A stretch of DNA of 64,000 nt from Fusobacterium perfoetens ATCC 29250. GTDB taxonomy: Bacteria > Fusobacteriota > Fusobacteriia > Fusobacteriales > Fusobacteriaceae. A program made the translations under genes and the position numbers. This document shows positions 25,533-34,766 of this stretch, piece after piece. Within the stretch, counting starts at the first letter, position 1. Each line of letters starts with the position of its first letter. The notes beneath the pieces were generated by a model, which ran no database searches, had not been told where the DNA came from, and was given only the letters and a program-made list of their open reading frames with translations. The stretch lies in assembly GCF_000622245.1 (NCBI RefSeq), contig NZ_JHXW01000003.1:62001-126000 (forward strand), read 5' to 3'.

Positions 25533-26717
25533 ATGATGAATTTTAATTATTACACACCAACTAAAGTTATTTTTGGAAAAAATGAAGAAAATAATGTAGG
25601 AAAATTTGTTTCAGATTTTGGAGGAAAAAAAGTTTTAATTCACTATGGGGGAGGAAGTGCTGTTAGAAGTGGATTAATAGATAAAGTAAAGAAATCTTTA
25701 GAAGAATCAGGAATAGAATATGTTGAATTAGGAGGAGTAAAACCAAATCCAAGATTATCATTAATATATGAAGGAATAAAATTGTCAAAAGAAAATGGAG
25801 TAGATTTTATATTAGCAGTTGGAGGAGGAAGTGTAATTGACTCTGCCAAAGGTATAGGATATGGAATATCTAATCCTGAAATAAAAGATGTATGGGATTT
25901 ATATCTAGGAAAAGAAAAGGCTAATACTTGTGCTCCTATTGGAGTTGTTTTAACAATAGCAGCTGCTGGAAGTGAAATGAGTGGAGGAAGTGTTGTAACA
26001 AATGAAGATGGACAAGTAAAAAGGTCATATAATACAGACTATTCAAGACCTAAATTTGCTATAATGAATCCAGAAATTACTTATACATTACCAGAATATC
26101 AAATTTCAAGTGGCTCAGTAGATATAATGATGCATATTCTAGAAAGATATTTTACTCCAGAACCAAACTTAGAAGTTACTGATGAAATTTCTGAAGGAAT
26201 TTTAAGAACAATGATAAAAAATTCAAGACTTTCATTAGAAAATCCTAAAAATTATGATGCTAGAGCTGAAATAATGTGGTGTGGTTCATTGGCTCATAAT
26301 GGACTTACAGGTTGTGGTGGAATTGGTGATTGGGCAAGTCATCAATTAGAACATGAGTTAAGTGGAGTTTATGATGTGGCTCACGGAGCTGGATTAGCAG
26401 CTGTTTGGGGTTCATGGGCTAGATATGTTTATAAAGAAAATCCTAATAAATTTGCAAGACTTGGAGAAAAAGTTTTTGGAATAGAGAAAATTGAAAATGT
26501 TGATAATATGGCTATAAAAACTATAGAAGCTATGGAAAATTTCTTTAGAAGTATAAAAATGCCGATTTCAATAAAAGAATTATTGGATAGAGAAATAACA
26601 AATGAAGAGGTTTTAATCTTAGCTGAAAAATGTAGTAATAATGGTCAAAGAACAATAGGAAGTTTTAAAAAATTAGATAAAGAAGATATGAAAAATATTT
26701 ATTTAATGGCTAGATAA
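25533..26717 (+). CDS. Iron-containing (BdhA/YqhD-like) alcohol dehydrogenase
   Basis: A 394-residue group III metal-dependent alcohol dehydrogenase of the butanol dehydrogenase type, reducing aldehydes with NAD(P)H during fermentation. Seen: the NAD(P) motif VGGGSVIDSAKG (GGGS at 97-100) and metal ligands D197, H201, H270 and H284 (SVDIMMH, SHQLEHE, VAHGAG). It is a single-gene unit with its own promoter and terminator. GGAGGGG precedes the double ATG. An aldehyde such as butanal is likely but not shown. Confidence 0.92.
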   Translation: MMNFNYYTPTKVIFGKNEENNVGKFVSDFGGKKVLIHYGGGSAVRSGLIDKVKKSLEESGIEYVELGGVKPNPRLSLIYEGIKLSKENGVDFILAVGGGSVIDSAKGIGYGISNPEIKDVWDLYLGKEKANTCAPIGVVLTIAAAGSEMSGGSVVTNEDGQVKRSYNTDYSRPKFAIMNPEITYTLPEYQISSGSVDIMMHILERYFTPEPNLEVTDEISEGILRTMIKNSRLSLENPKNYDARAEIMWCGSLAHNGLTGCGGIGDWASHQLEHELSGVYDVAHGAGLAAVWGSWARYVYKENPNKFARLGEKVFGIEKIENVDNMAIKTIEAMENFFRSIKMPISIKELLDREITNEEVLILAEKCSNNGQRTIGSFKKLDKEDMKNIYLMAR

Positions 26718-26723
26718 AAATAA

Positions 26724-26766
26724 AAAATAGTCTTTTCTTTGAATTTAAGGAGAAGACTATTTTTAT
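26724..26766 (+). terminator. Terminator of the alcohol dehydrogenase gene
   Basis: AAAATAGTCTT (26724-26734) pairs with AAGACTATTTT (26753-26763), then T-rich sequence. Confidence 0.85.
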
Positions 26767-26840
26767 TTATTGCAAAATATTTTTTTACATGATAAACTAA
26801 GTAGAAACCAAAAAATATTACTTGATTAAAGGTGATGAAG

Positions 26841-27716
26841 ATGAATCCAATATTTTTAACAATAGGAAAAATAAAAATAACTTATTATGGACTTATGTAT
26901 GCTATATCTTTTTTATTAGGAATTGAATTAGGAAAAAGAGCAGCGAAAGAAAAAGGATTTAATCCAGAACTTATAGAAAATTATGCTTTTGTAGCTATGA
27001 TTTCAGGATTACTTGGTGGAAGAATTTATTATGTACTTTTTAATTTAGATTATTATTTACAATATCCAGAAGATATAGTAGCTGTTTGGAAAGGTGGAAT
27101 GGCTATTCATGGTGGAATAATAGGTGGAATAATAGGAACTTGTATATATGGATATATAAAAAAAATAAATCCTTTACAATTAGGAGATTTTGCAGCAGGA
27201 CCATTATTATTAGGACAAGGAATTGGAAGGATAGGAAATCTTATGAATGGAGAAATTTATGGGGTACCTACTTTTACTCCATTAAAATATATTTTTTCTT
27301 TAAAACCTAATTTTTATGAATGGTTTAATCAATATAATAGTTTATCAATTTTTGAAAAAGCACAATTTCAAGAAAAAGTTCCATGGGGATTAGTTTTTCC
27401 TCTTTCAAGTCCCGCTGGACAAGAATTTCCAAATTTACCATTACATCCAGCAATGTTGTATGAACTTGTTCTTAATTTTTTAGGCTTTATATTTATATGG
27501 TTTTTCTTAAGAAAAAAAGACTATCCTGTTGGAGTAGTTTGGTGTTCGTATATTATAATTTATAGTATTATAAGAATATTTGTAAGTTTCTTTAGAGCAG
27601 AAGATTTAATGCTTTTAGGTTTTAGAGCTCCTCATGTAGTAAGTTTAATAATGATAATAATAGCAAGTATTTTTATTGTTTTTTTAAACAAAAATAACCA
27701 AAGTTTAAAAAAATAA
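26841..27716 (+). CDS. lgt: Prolipoprotein diacylglyceryl transferase
   Basis: A 291-residue inner-membrane enzyme that attaches diacylglycerol to the lipobox cysteine of prolipoproteins. The Lgt signature GQGIGRIGNLMNGEIYG and the flanking AIHGGIIGG and HPAMLYE motifs are present, with about seven helices. The start is ATG at 26841 with AAAGGTG at 26828-26834; in-frame GTG 26832 and ATG 26835 overlap that ribosome site. It is followed 44 bases later by a lipoprotein gene, which would be a substrate. Confidence 0.95.
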   Translation: MNPIFLTIGKIKITYYGLMYAISFLLGIELGKRAAKEKGFNPELIENYAFVAMISGLLGGRIYYVLFNLDYYLQYPEDIVAVWKGGMAIHGGIIGGIIGTCIYGYIKKINPLQLGDFAAGPLLLGQGIGRIGNLMNGEIYGVPTFTPLKYIFSLKPNFYEWFNQYNSLSIFEKAQFQEKVPWGLVFPLSSPAGQEFPNLPLHPAMLYELVLNFLGFIFIWFFLRKKDYPVGVVWCSYIIIYSIIRIFVSFFRAEDLMLLGFRAPHVVSLIMIIIASIFIVFLNKNNQSLKK

Positions 27717-27760
27717 GTCAAAAGAATTGAAGTAATAAATAAAAACTTTTAGGAGGAAAA

Positions 27761-28162
27761 ATGAAAAAAATATTTTTAGGATTATTATTTTTATTATCTT
27801 TAATGGGATGTACAAATTCAATGATAAGCAAAAATGAGAATCTTGTAGGGAAACAATATGTATTAGTTCAACAAGCAAAGGATTACCAAATAACTCTTAA
27901 TTTTGCTGAGAATAATTTCTTTGGTTTTGCAGGGGTAAATAATTATTTTGGTAAATATGAAGTTCAAAATAAGAAAATAACTTTTGGTGCAATAGGAAGA
28001 ACAATGATGGCAGGACCTCAAGAAATAATGAAAGTAGAAGATGAGTTTTTATCTAAAGTAGAGAAATCTACTTCTTATGAAATTACTAAAGATGAACTTA
28101 TATTAATGACAGATAAAGGAGAAAAACTTATATTTAAGTTAGTAGAAACTCCTAAAAAATAA
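27761..28162 (+). CDS. META-domain (HslJ-like) lipoprotein
   Basis: A 133-residue protein with a lipoprotein signal peptide ending in LSLMGC (Cys 17). The rest is a META domain, with the hallmark FAGVNNYFGKYEV and a later AIGRTMMAGP. Such domains occur in the heat-inducible HslJ and in secreted proteins; the biochemical role is unclear. AGGAGG precedes the ATG. It lies between lgt and an ACT-domain gene. Confidence 0.85.
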   Translation: MKKIFLGLLFLLSLMGCTNSMISKNENLVGKQYVLVQQAKDYQITLNFAENNFFGFAGVNNYFGKYEVQNKKITFGAIGRTMMAGPQEIMKVEDEFLSKVEKSTSYEITKDELILMTDKGEKLIFKLVETPKK

Positions 28163-28184
28163 TAGGCTTTGGAGATGAGAATAA

Positions 28185-28622
28185 ATGAAGAATAAATATT
28201 TGATAGTTAGTAAAGAAATATTACCAGATTATTTTGATAAAGTTATAGAAGCAAGAGAATTATTAGAACAGGAAAAAGTTAAAAATATTAGTGAAGCTGT
28301 AAAAATAGTAGGAATAAGTAGAAGTACTTATTATAAATATAAAGATTTTGTTTTTCTACCTTCTGATAAGTCACATGGAAGAAAAGCTCTTATTTCAATA
28401 ACCTTAGAACATACACAAGGGAGTTTATCAAATGTTTTAAATTATATTAGCTCAGTAAATGGAAATATTCTTACAATAAATCAAAATATGCCAATGAATG
28501 ATGCAGCGACTGTAATTATTTTAATGGAAGTTCTTCATTTAACAATATCAATTGAAGAAACTATAGAAGGAATAAAAAGGCTTTCTAATGTAATAAATTG
28601 TAAATTAATGTCAATTGAATAA
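28185..28622 (+). CDS. UPF0735 ACT domain-containing protein (PheB-like)
   Basis: A 145-residue protein with an N-terminal helix-turn-helix-like segment (ISEAVKIVGISRSTYYKYKD) and a C-terminal ACT domain starting LISITLEHTQGSLSNVLNYI. It matches the UPF0735/PheB family found next to homoserine dehydrogenase or in isolation in Firmicutes and Fusobacteria. ACT domains bind amino acids, so a sensor or regulatory role is probable but unproved. GGAGATGAG precedes the ATG. Confidence 0.88.
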   Translation: MKNKYLIVSKEILPDYFDKVIEARELLEQEKVKNISEAVKIVGISRSTYYKYKDFVFLPSDKSHGRKALISITLEHTQGSLSNVLNYISSVNGNILTINQNMPMNDAATVIILMEVLHLTISIEETIEGIKRLSNVINCKLMSIE

Positions 28623-28631
28623 AAATTTAAA

Positions 28632-28662
28632 AAAACTGCCAATTTTAATTGGCAGTTTTAAA
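28632..28662. terminator. Bidirectional terminator
   Basis: AAAACTGCCAATT (28632-28644) pairs with AATTGGCAGTTTT (28647-28659). It separates convergent genes and works for either strand. Confidence 0.85.
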
Positions 28663-28666
28663 TTTA

Positions 28667-29773
28667 TTATTTTCTAATTAATTCAATAAGTAATTTTGTA
28701 GTATTTATTAAGTTATCAATAGTAATTTGTTCAGAAGTTGTATGAACTTTATCCATTCCACAACCTAAATTAACAGCTTTAATTCCTTTTTCTACCATGT
28801 TGTTAACATCACTTCCTCCACCACTAACAGCAAGTTCGGGAGTAAGTCCAGCTTTTTCACAAGCTTCTTTAATTTCTTTTATGAAACTATCATCTTCTGT
28901 ATATTTATATCCAGAATAAGAATGAGTTAATCCTCCTTCAAAAGTTCCACCAAATTTTTCACAAGCTTCTTGGATACATTTCATCATGTGTTCTCCTTGA
29001 GCCTTTAATTTATCATTGTCTCTACTACGAGCTTCTCCTAAAATTTTAACTTTTTCAGGAACAATATTAGTAGCATAAGAAGCTTCTATTGTACCAATGT
29101 TAGCTGTAGTTTCTTCATCTATACGAAGAAGTTTCATATTAGAAATAGCATGAGCAGCCATTTGAATAGCACTTATTCCCTTCTCAGGAGCAACTCCAGC
29201 GTGAGCACTCTTACCTATAAATTCTCCAGTTAATTTTAATTGACCAGGAGCAGCTGTTATTATTTTTCCAGCATCTCCACCACTATCAAGAACAATTCCT
29301 TTTTTTGCAGTTATTTTAGAATAGTCTAAATTTTTAGAGCCTTTAAGTCCAATTTCTTCACAAATAGTAAATACAGCTTCTATAGTAGGATATTTTAAAT
29401 TATTTTCTTTAGCGAAACGAACAGCTTCTAAAATACAAGTAATTCCAGCTTTGTCATCAGAACCTAGTATAGTAGTTCCATCAGATTTTATAATATTTCC
29501 TTCAATAATAGGAACAATTCCTTTTCCAGGTTTAACTGTATCCATATGAGCTGACATCAAAATAGGTTCTAAAGATTTATCTCCTTCTATTTTACAGTAA
29601 AGGTTTCCAACACTTCCTCCAACTATTTTATATGCCTCATCAAAAGAAACTTCTGCTCCAATTTCTCTAAAATCAGAAGCTACTTTTTCAGCAAAAACTT
29701 TTTCTTCTAAACTCTCACTATCTATTTTTACATAATTTATAAAAGTATTAATTAGTCTTTCTTGATTAATCAT
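28667..29773 (-). CDS. M20-family peptidase, peptidase T-like
   Basis: A 368-residue zinc exopeptidase of the M20 family, PepT-like subgroup. The metal and catalytic motifs are in order: SAHMDTV (His, with the catalytic Asp), LGSDDKAG (bridging Asp), TICEEIGL (catalytic and ligand Glu), VLDSGG (Asp) and KVHTTSE (His). The dimerisation domain begins near AHAGVAPEKG. AAAGGAGTGA is the ribosome site. Probably a cytoplasmic di- or tripeptidase feeding amino-acid fermentation; the exact cleavage preference is unknown. Confidence 0.9.
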   Translation of the reverse strand: MINQERLINTFINYVKIDSESLEEKVFAEKVASDFREIGAEVSFDEAYKIVGGSVGNLYCKIEGDKSLEPILMSAHMDTVKPGKGIVPIIEGNIIKSDGTTILGSDDKAGITCILEAVRFAKENNLKYPTIEAVFTICEEIGLKGSKNLDYSKITAKKGIVLDSGGDAGKIITAAPGQLKLTGEFIGKSAHAGVAPEKGISAIQMAAHAISNMKLLRIDEETTANIGTIEASYATNIVPEKVKILGEARSRDNDKLKAQGEHMMKCIQEACEKFGGTFEGGLTHSYSGYKYTEDDSFIKEIKEACEKAGLTPELAVSGGGSDVNNMVEKGIKAVNLGCGMDKVHTTSEQITIDNLINTTKLLIELIRK

Positions 29774-29873
29774 TAAATCACTCCTTTATAAAAAATTTCT
29801 ATAAATATTATACTATAAACAAATAATAAAATAAAGCTTTTTTTGAAAATAATGTATTGTTATTAATCAAAAA

Positions 29874-30380
29874 TTATTGAGCTGTAGAAGAAAAATTATT
29901 TACAATATTTTTCCATAAATTTTGTTCTTTTAGAATTTTTTCTAAAATTTCTCTAACAGCTCCATCTCCACCATTTTTAGAAGAAATAAAATGAGAAATT
30001 TCTATTATTTCAGAAGCAGAATTTTTAGGACAAGCAGAAAATTTACAAAGAGACATAACTTCTAAATCATTTAAATCATCACCAATATAAGCAGTTTCCT
30101 CTAAAGTTAAATTATATTTATTTAAAAGTTCTTTTAAAGCCATAATTTTATTGTGACATCCTTGAATAATATCAGTAATTCCTAATTCTTTTCCCCTTCT
30201 TTCAACTAAAATAGAAGTTCTTCCAGTAATAATAGCAATTTTTAAACCTTGTTTTATACTTTGAGAAATAGCAAGTCCATCTTTAGCATTGAAAGCTTTC
30301 ATTTCATTTCCCATATTATCAAGATATATTTTTCCATCAGTTAAAGTTCCATCAACATCAAGAACAATTAATTTTATCAT
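29874..30380 (-). CDS. kdsC: 3-deoxy-D-manno-octulosonate 8-phosphate phosphatase
   Basis: A 168-residue HAD-family phosphatase with the short KdsC architecture (no cap). The HAD motifs are VLDVDGTLTDG, ITGRTS, K in the middle, and IGDDLNDLEVM. KDGLAI and SKNGGDGAVREILE are typical of KdsC. It releases Kdo from Kdo-8-phosphate for lipopolysaccharide core synthesis. The ATG at 30380 is preceded directly by an in-frame stop, so it is the only start; GGGAGG lies about 15 bases upstream. kdsD is encoded at 57165, not in the same operon. Confidence 0.9.
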   Translation of the reverse strand: MIKLIVLDVDGTLTDGKIYLDNMGNEMKAFNAKDGLAISQSIKQGLKIAIITGRTSILVERRGKELGITDIIQGCHNKIMALKELLNKYNLTLEETAYIGDDLNDLEVMSLCKFSACPKNSASEIIEISHFISSKNGGDGAVREILEKILKEQNLWKNIVNNFSSTAQ

Positions 30381-30514
30381 TTAGATAAATCATCTCCTCC
30401 CTTAAATTTTATTTTATTATATCATAGAACAATACAAAGTAAAAAAAATTAAATAATTATTATAAAAAATATATTCTTTATGATATAATTTAAAGAAAAA
30501 AATAGGTGGAAACT

Positions 30515-31738
30515 GTGAAAATAGAAAATAAAAGTATTTATTTTGAAAAAAATCAAATTGAAAAAAAAATAAAAAAAGATAGAATTTCAATCGAAACTAA
30601 GAGAAAAAGAAGAACAATTTTTACGATAATTTTTTTATTATTGATTATTTCAACTCTTAATTTATATAGTGTAGCTTATTATGAGGAAAATAGTTTTACA
30701 TTAGGAAAATATTTATTTTTTGTATTTATTGGTGCTTTTAGTTTGATGTTTTTTAATATATTTAATTATAAAATATTTAAAAAAGAAAAAATGATAAAAT
30801 TTATATATTCAGCATCAATTCTTTTATTGATATTTGTATTTATTGGTGGAAAAGTATTACCAGGAGTAGTAAAAACTATTAATGGGGCAACAGGATGGAT
30901 TCGTTTAGGACCAATAAATATACAACCAGCGGAGATATTAAAAGTTCCTTTTATAATAATTGAAGCTTATATCTTTTATAAAAAAGAAAATGATTCTATA
31001 TTTAAATTAATAGGGATAAGTTTTGGGATATTTTTAAGTTTTGCAGGATTTATTATTTTACAAAACGATATGGGAACTGTTATTCATTATTTTGCTATAT
31101 ATTTAGTTATGTTATTTATGAGTGGAATAGATAAAAAAGTTATAATAAAGGTTGTTAGTGGATTTGGAATTTTAGGAATAGTAGGATTAGTTGGACTTTA
31201 TAAATATGGAAATATTTTTTTTGATGGATATAAAGTAAGAAGAATAACTATGTATATAGATGGATTATTTAACGATGGATATATAGGAAATATTGATATT
31301 GGTTATCAAGTAGCTCAATCACTTTTGGCTTTTGGAAATGGAGGTGTATTAGGAGTAGGTTATGGAAATGGAGTTCAAAAATATAGTTATTTACCAGAAA
31401 TACACACAGATTTTATAATGGCTTTATTAGGTGAAGAAATGGGATTTTTAGGTGTATGTATTATTGTTTTATTTTTCTTTTTATTGTATAATATTATGAT
31501 AGATATTGGGATAAATTCAAAAGACTTTTTTGGAAAATATTTGGCTATAGGAATTGGTGGTATGATAATGAGTCAAGTATTGATTAATCTTTTTGTAGCA
31601 GTAGGGTTACTTCCTGTATTTGGAATTCCAATGCCTTTATTTAGTTATGGAGGAAGTTCAATTTTAACTGTAATGACTTCTATAGGAATAGTTTTAAGTA
31701 TAAATAATTATACTTCTATTACGTTTGACAAAATATAA
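30515..31738 (+). CDS. FtsW/RodA-family peptidoglycan polymerase
   Basis: A 407-residue SEDS-family glycosyltransferase with about ten helices after a basic cytoplasmic N-terminus. The polymerase motifs are LGPINIQPAEILKVPFI, QNDMGTVIHYF (catalytic Asp region), QKYSYLPEIHTDFIMALLGEE and the C-terminal PLFSYGGSS. The QKYSYLPEIHTDFI loop resembles FtsW more than RodA. Start GTG at 30515, five bases after AGGTGG; an in-frame GTG at 30506 lies inside that ribosome site. No mur or division genes adjoin it, so FtsW versus RodA is not settled. Confidence 0.88.
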   Translation: MKIENKSIYFEKNQIEKKIKKDRISIETKRKRRTIFTIIFLLLIISTLNLYSVAYYEENSFTLGKYLFFVFIGAFSLMFFNIFNYKIFKKEKMIKFIYSASILLLIFVFIGGKVLPGVVKTINGATGWIRLGPINIQPAEILKVPFIIIEAYIFYKKENDSIFKLIGISFGIFLSFAGFIILQNDMGTVIHYFAIYLVMLFMSGIDKKVIIKVVSGFGILGIVGLVGLYKYGNIFFDGYKVRRITMYIDGLFNDGYIGNIDIGYQVAQSLLAFGNGGVLGVGYGNGVQKYSYLPEIHTDFIMALLGEEMGFLGVCIIVLFFFLLYNIMIDIGINSKDFFGKYLAIGIGGMIMSQVLINLFVAVGLLPVFGIPMPLFSYGGSSILTVMTSIGIVLSINNYTSITFDKI

Positions 31739-31786
31739 AATAAACTGTATAATTATTTCATTGAGTATATGGAGGATTAAAATATA

Positions 31787-31975
31787 ATGGAAATGAAAGA
31801 TATAATAACTAAAGTAAATTATTTTTCAAAACTTTCAAAAGAAAGAGAACTTACTCCTGATGAAAAAGAAGAAAGAGAAAAATATAGAAAACTTTATTTG
31901 GAAAAATTTAGAGCTCAAGTAAGAGGGCACTTAGAAAATATAAAAATAGTAGATGCTAATGAAAAATTAAATTAG
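31787..31975 (+). CDS. DUF896 (YnzC-like) small protein
   Basis: A 62-residue, highly charged helical protein matching DUF896/UPF0291: an N-terminal INYFSKLSK-like segment ([17 protein letters not shown]) and [21 protein letters not shown]. subtilis YnzC is a member; a link to ribosomes or stress has been suggested, but the function is not settled. GGAGG precedes the ATG. asnS follows nine bases later, implying co-transcription. Confidence 0.85.
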   Translation: MEMKDIITKVNYFSKLSKERELTPDEKEEREKYRKLYLEKFRAQVRGHLENIKIVDANEKLN

Positions 31976-31983
31976 GGGGAGCA

Positions 31984-33375
31984 ATGAGTAAAGTAACAGT
32001 TAGAGAGCTTTATAGAAGCGAAAAAGAATTATTAGGAAAAGAAGTAGAAATTTCAGGATGGGTCAGAAAATTAAGAGACCAAAAAAACTTTGGATTTATA
32101 GAAGTTAATGATGGTTCTTTTTTCAAAGGAATTCAAGTTGTATATGGAGCTGAATTAGAAAACTTTGAAGAAATATCTCACTTATCTATATCTTCAACAA
32201 TAACAGTAAAAGGAATATTTAAAGAATCAGAAGGAAAAGGACAATCTTCTGAAATAGTTGCAAATTCTGTAGAGATAATTCAGAAAGCAAGTTTAGATTA
32301 TCCTTTACAAAATAAAAGACAAACATTTGAATATTTAAGAGATATTGCTCATTTAAGACCAAGAACAAATACATTCTCAGCTGTTTTTAGAGTAAGGTCA
32401 GTATTAGCTTATGCTATACATAAATTCTTTCAAGAACAAAATTTCGTATATGTTCATACTCCAATAATTACATCTTCAGACTGTGAAGGAGCTGGAGAAA
32501 TGTTTAGAGTAACAACTCTAGACTTAAATAATCTTCCTAAAAAAGAAGATGGAACAGTTGATGAAACAAAAGACTTTTTTGGAAAAACTACTAGTTTAAC
32601 AGTTAGTGGACAATTAAATGTAGAAACTTATTGTTCAGCATTTAGAAATGTTTATACATTTGGACCAACTTTTAGAGCTGAAAATTCTAATACTTCAAGA
32701 CATGCTGCTGAATTCTGGATGATAGAACCAGAAATTGCTTTTGGAGATTTAACAGCTAATATGGATTTAGCAGAAGCAATGGTAAAATATGTAATAAAAT
32801 ATGTAATGGATAATTGTCCTGAAGAAATAGAATTCTTTAATAAATTTATAGAAAAAGGATTAGTTGATAAATTAAATAATGTATTAGATAATGAATTTGC
32901 AAGAGTAACTTATACAGAAGCTATAGATATTTTACTTGCTTCTGGAGAAAAATTTGCTTATCCAGTTAAATGGGGAATAGATTTACAAAGTGAACATGAA
33001 AGATTTTTAGCAGAAAAACACTTTGGAAAACCTGTTTTCTTAGTAGATTATCCAAAAGAAATAAAAGCATTCTATATGAAACTAAATGCAGATGGAAAAA
33101 CAGTTAGAGCTATGGATTTATTAGCACCAGGAATTGGAGAGATTATTGGTGGTTCTCAAAGAGAGGATAATTTAGAAGTTTTAGAAAAGAAAATGGATGA
33201 ATGTGGATTAAATAAAGAAGATTATAAATTCTATCTTGATTTAAGAAGATATGGAAGTTTCCCTCACTCAGGATATGGATTAGGATTTGAAAGAATGTTA
33301 ATGTATATTACAGGGATGACAAATATCCGTGATGTATTACCATTCCCAAGAACACCAGGAAATGCAGAATTTTAA
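31984..33375 (+). CDS. asnS: Asparaginyl-tRNA synthetase
   Basis: A 463-residue class IIb synthetase. The N-terminal OB-fold anticodon-binding domain ([21 protein letters not shown]) is followed by the catalytic core with [21 protein letters not shown] (motif 2 region) and the motif 3 block [14 protein letters not shown]. Asn specificity follows from overall similarity and the NTSRHAAEF segment. Normal length. GGGGGAG is the ribosome site. Confidence 0.96.
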   Translation: MSKVTVRELYRSEKELLGKEVEISGWVRKLRDQKNFGFIEVNDGSFFKGIQVVYGAELENFEEISHLSISSTITVKGIFKESEGKGQSSEIVANSVEIIQKASLDYPLQNKRQTFEYLRDIAHLRPRTNTFSAVFRVRSVLAYAIHKFFQEQNFVYVHTPIITSSDCEGAGEMFRVTTLDLNNLPKKEDGTVDETKDFFGKTTSLTVSGQLNVETYCSAFRNVYTFGPTFRAENSNTSRHAAEFWMIEPEIAFGDLTANMDLAEAMVKYVIKYVMDNCPEEIEFFNKFIEKGLVDKLNNVLDNEFARVTYTEAIDILLASGEKFAYPVKWGIDLQSEHERFLAEKHFGKPVFLVDYPKEIKAFYMKLNADGKTVRAMDLLAPGIGEIIGGSQREDNLEVLEKKMDECGLNKEDYKFYLDLRRYGSFPHSGYGLGFERMLMYITGMTNIRDVLPFPRTPGNAEF

Positions 33376-33411
33376 TAAAAACTAAAAATAATTGTGAAAG
33401 GAGATAAAATT

Positions 33412-34452
33412 ATGATTAAACTTTTAGTAGTTATAATAGTGATTTTTCTCCTTTTTTATTTAGATAAAATGGATAAGAAAAAAGAAAAAACTTTAAAAAG
33501 AAAATTAGAAAGAGTAAAATCTTATAAAGAAGTTGTAAGTTTGGATGATTATGAAAAAATAATAAAAAAATATTCTTTAGAAGAAATTGATGAAAGAGTT
33601 AATATTCAAGAAAAATTTATAACTTCAAAACATGTAAATGAAAAGATGAGATATCTTTTAATTACTCCTAAAAATCAAGAGATAAAAAATTTACCTCTAG
33701 TATTTTTATTTCATGGAATAAGAGATTATCCAGAAGATTGGATAACTAGAGGAATGTTATTAGAAAATTATTTTGAATTATTAGAAAAAAAACTTATTAA
33801 GCCAATGGTATTTATAATTCCAGCAGCAGGATTTAATGGAGAAAGTTGGTATAGTAATTTTTATAAAGATGAGAAACATAAATATGAAAATTATATAATG
33901 GATGAATTATATAAAGAAGCTAAAAAAATATCTAATGGAAAAATAGGAATAGCTGGTTTTTCTATGGGAGGGTATGCAGCTTTAAAAATTGGATTAAAAC
34001 ATATTGAAGATTTTCAAATTATTGGAAGCTTTTCAGGAGCAGTAAGTATAATAAGAATGAGCTTAAATAGAAGAGTTATAAGACTTATGAAATATTTATA
34101 CATACCAAAGATATTTTTTAAAAAAAGTCAAGATAAAATAAACTTTTTAAGAATATTTAGTCCTTGGGGATGGAGAATTTTAAAACAAGACCCATACACA
34201 ATTATAAAAAAAATGGAACCTGAAAAATTTAAAGGAAAAAGTATCTATATAAGTGTTGGAGAAGAAGATAAAGAACCTTATTTAATGTTGCAACAATGGA
34301 CAGATATAGTTGGAAGATTAAAAAAATATAATGTGGATTTTCAAGGATATATTTATAAAAATCAATATCATACTTGGAGTTTTATTTCAAAAGATATAGA
34401 AAATTTTCTTAAATATTTTAGTAAAAAAATAGATAAAGAGGTGGAAGAATAA
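33412..34452 (+). CDS. Membrane-anchored alpha/beta-hydrolase, esterase D/feruloyl esterase-like
   Basis: A 346-residue protein with an N-terminal hydrophobic anchor (LLVVIIVIFLLFYL), a charged linker and an alpha/beta-hydrolase domain. The nucleophile elbow is GFSMGG (S184); PLVFLFHGIRDYPEDW is the oxyanion region, and a late HTWSF supplies a candidate catalytic His. Similar proteins remove acyl groups from carbohydrates. The start is ATG at 33412 after AAAGGAG; a GTG at 33394 lies upstream of that site. It overlaps the next lipoprotein gene by one base and precedes a glycosyltransferase-deacetylase gene, suggesting a surface-glycan function. Confidence 0.82.
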   Translation: MIKLLVVIIVIFLLFYLDKMDKKKEKTLKRKLERVKSYKEVVSLDDYEKIIKKYSLEEIDERVNIQEKFITSKHVNEKMRYLLITPKNQEIKNLPLVFLFHGIRDYPEDWITRGMLLENYFELLEKKLIKPMVFIIPAAGFNGESWYSNFYKDEKHKYENYIMDELYKEAKKISNGKIGIAGFSMGGYAALKIGLKHIEDFQIIGSFSGAVSIIRMSLNRRVIRLMKYLYIPKIFFKKSQDKINFLRIFSPWGWRILKQDPYTIIKKMEPEKFKGKSIYISVGEEDKEPYLMLQQWTDIVGRLKKYNVDFQGYIYKNQYHTWSFISKDIENFLKYFSKKIDKEVEE

Positions 34453-34754
34453 TGAAAAAAAATTATATAATATTATTACCTATAATTTTTTTATGTTCTT
34501 GTACTTCTATAAAATATTATGAACAATATGAATTTTTAATAAAATACGACCAATTAGTGATGAATTTTGATGAAACTTTGGAAAATCCAATAAAGAAATC
34601 CCAGTTAAAAAAATTAAATAAAGAATTTAGGTTAATGGAAAGACAATTATATGAAAAAAATGAAAACTTTATAAGAATAAATGAAAATATAGTTAAAGAA
34701 TATAGTAAAAGTATAGAATATTATAAAAATATAATAAAAGATTTAGAAGATTAA
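34452..34754 (+). CDS. Small lipoprotein of unknown function
   Basis: A 100-residue protein with a lipoprotein signal peptide ending in IFLCSC (lipobox Cys 17). The mature part is charged and predicted helical, probably a short coiled coil. No family is recognised. Its ATG overlaps the stop of the esterase gene, and the glycosyltransferase fusion gene follows 12 bases later, so it belongs to that envelope operon. Confidence 0.75.
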   Translation: MKKNYIILLPIIFLCSCTSIKYYEQYEFLIKYDQLVMNFDETLENPIKKSQLKKLNKEFRLMERQLYEKNENFIRINENIVKEYSKSIEYYKNIIKDLED

Positions 34755-34766
34755 GGAGAGTATTGT

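Noticed and set aside
30378-30405. A third Shine-Dalgarno/hairpin/start arrangement before kdsC
   Set aside because: GGGAGG is about 15 bases from the ATG and an AGAT/ATCT pairing is possible, but the stem is only 4 bp and the remaining spacing would be 2 bases, unlike the kdsD and AEC cases.
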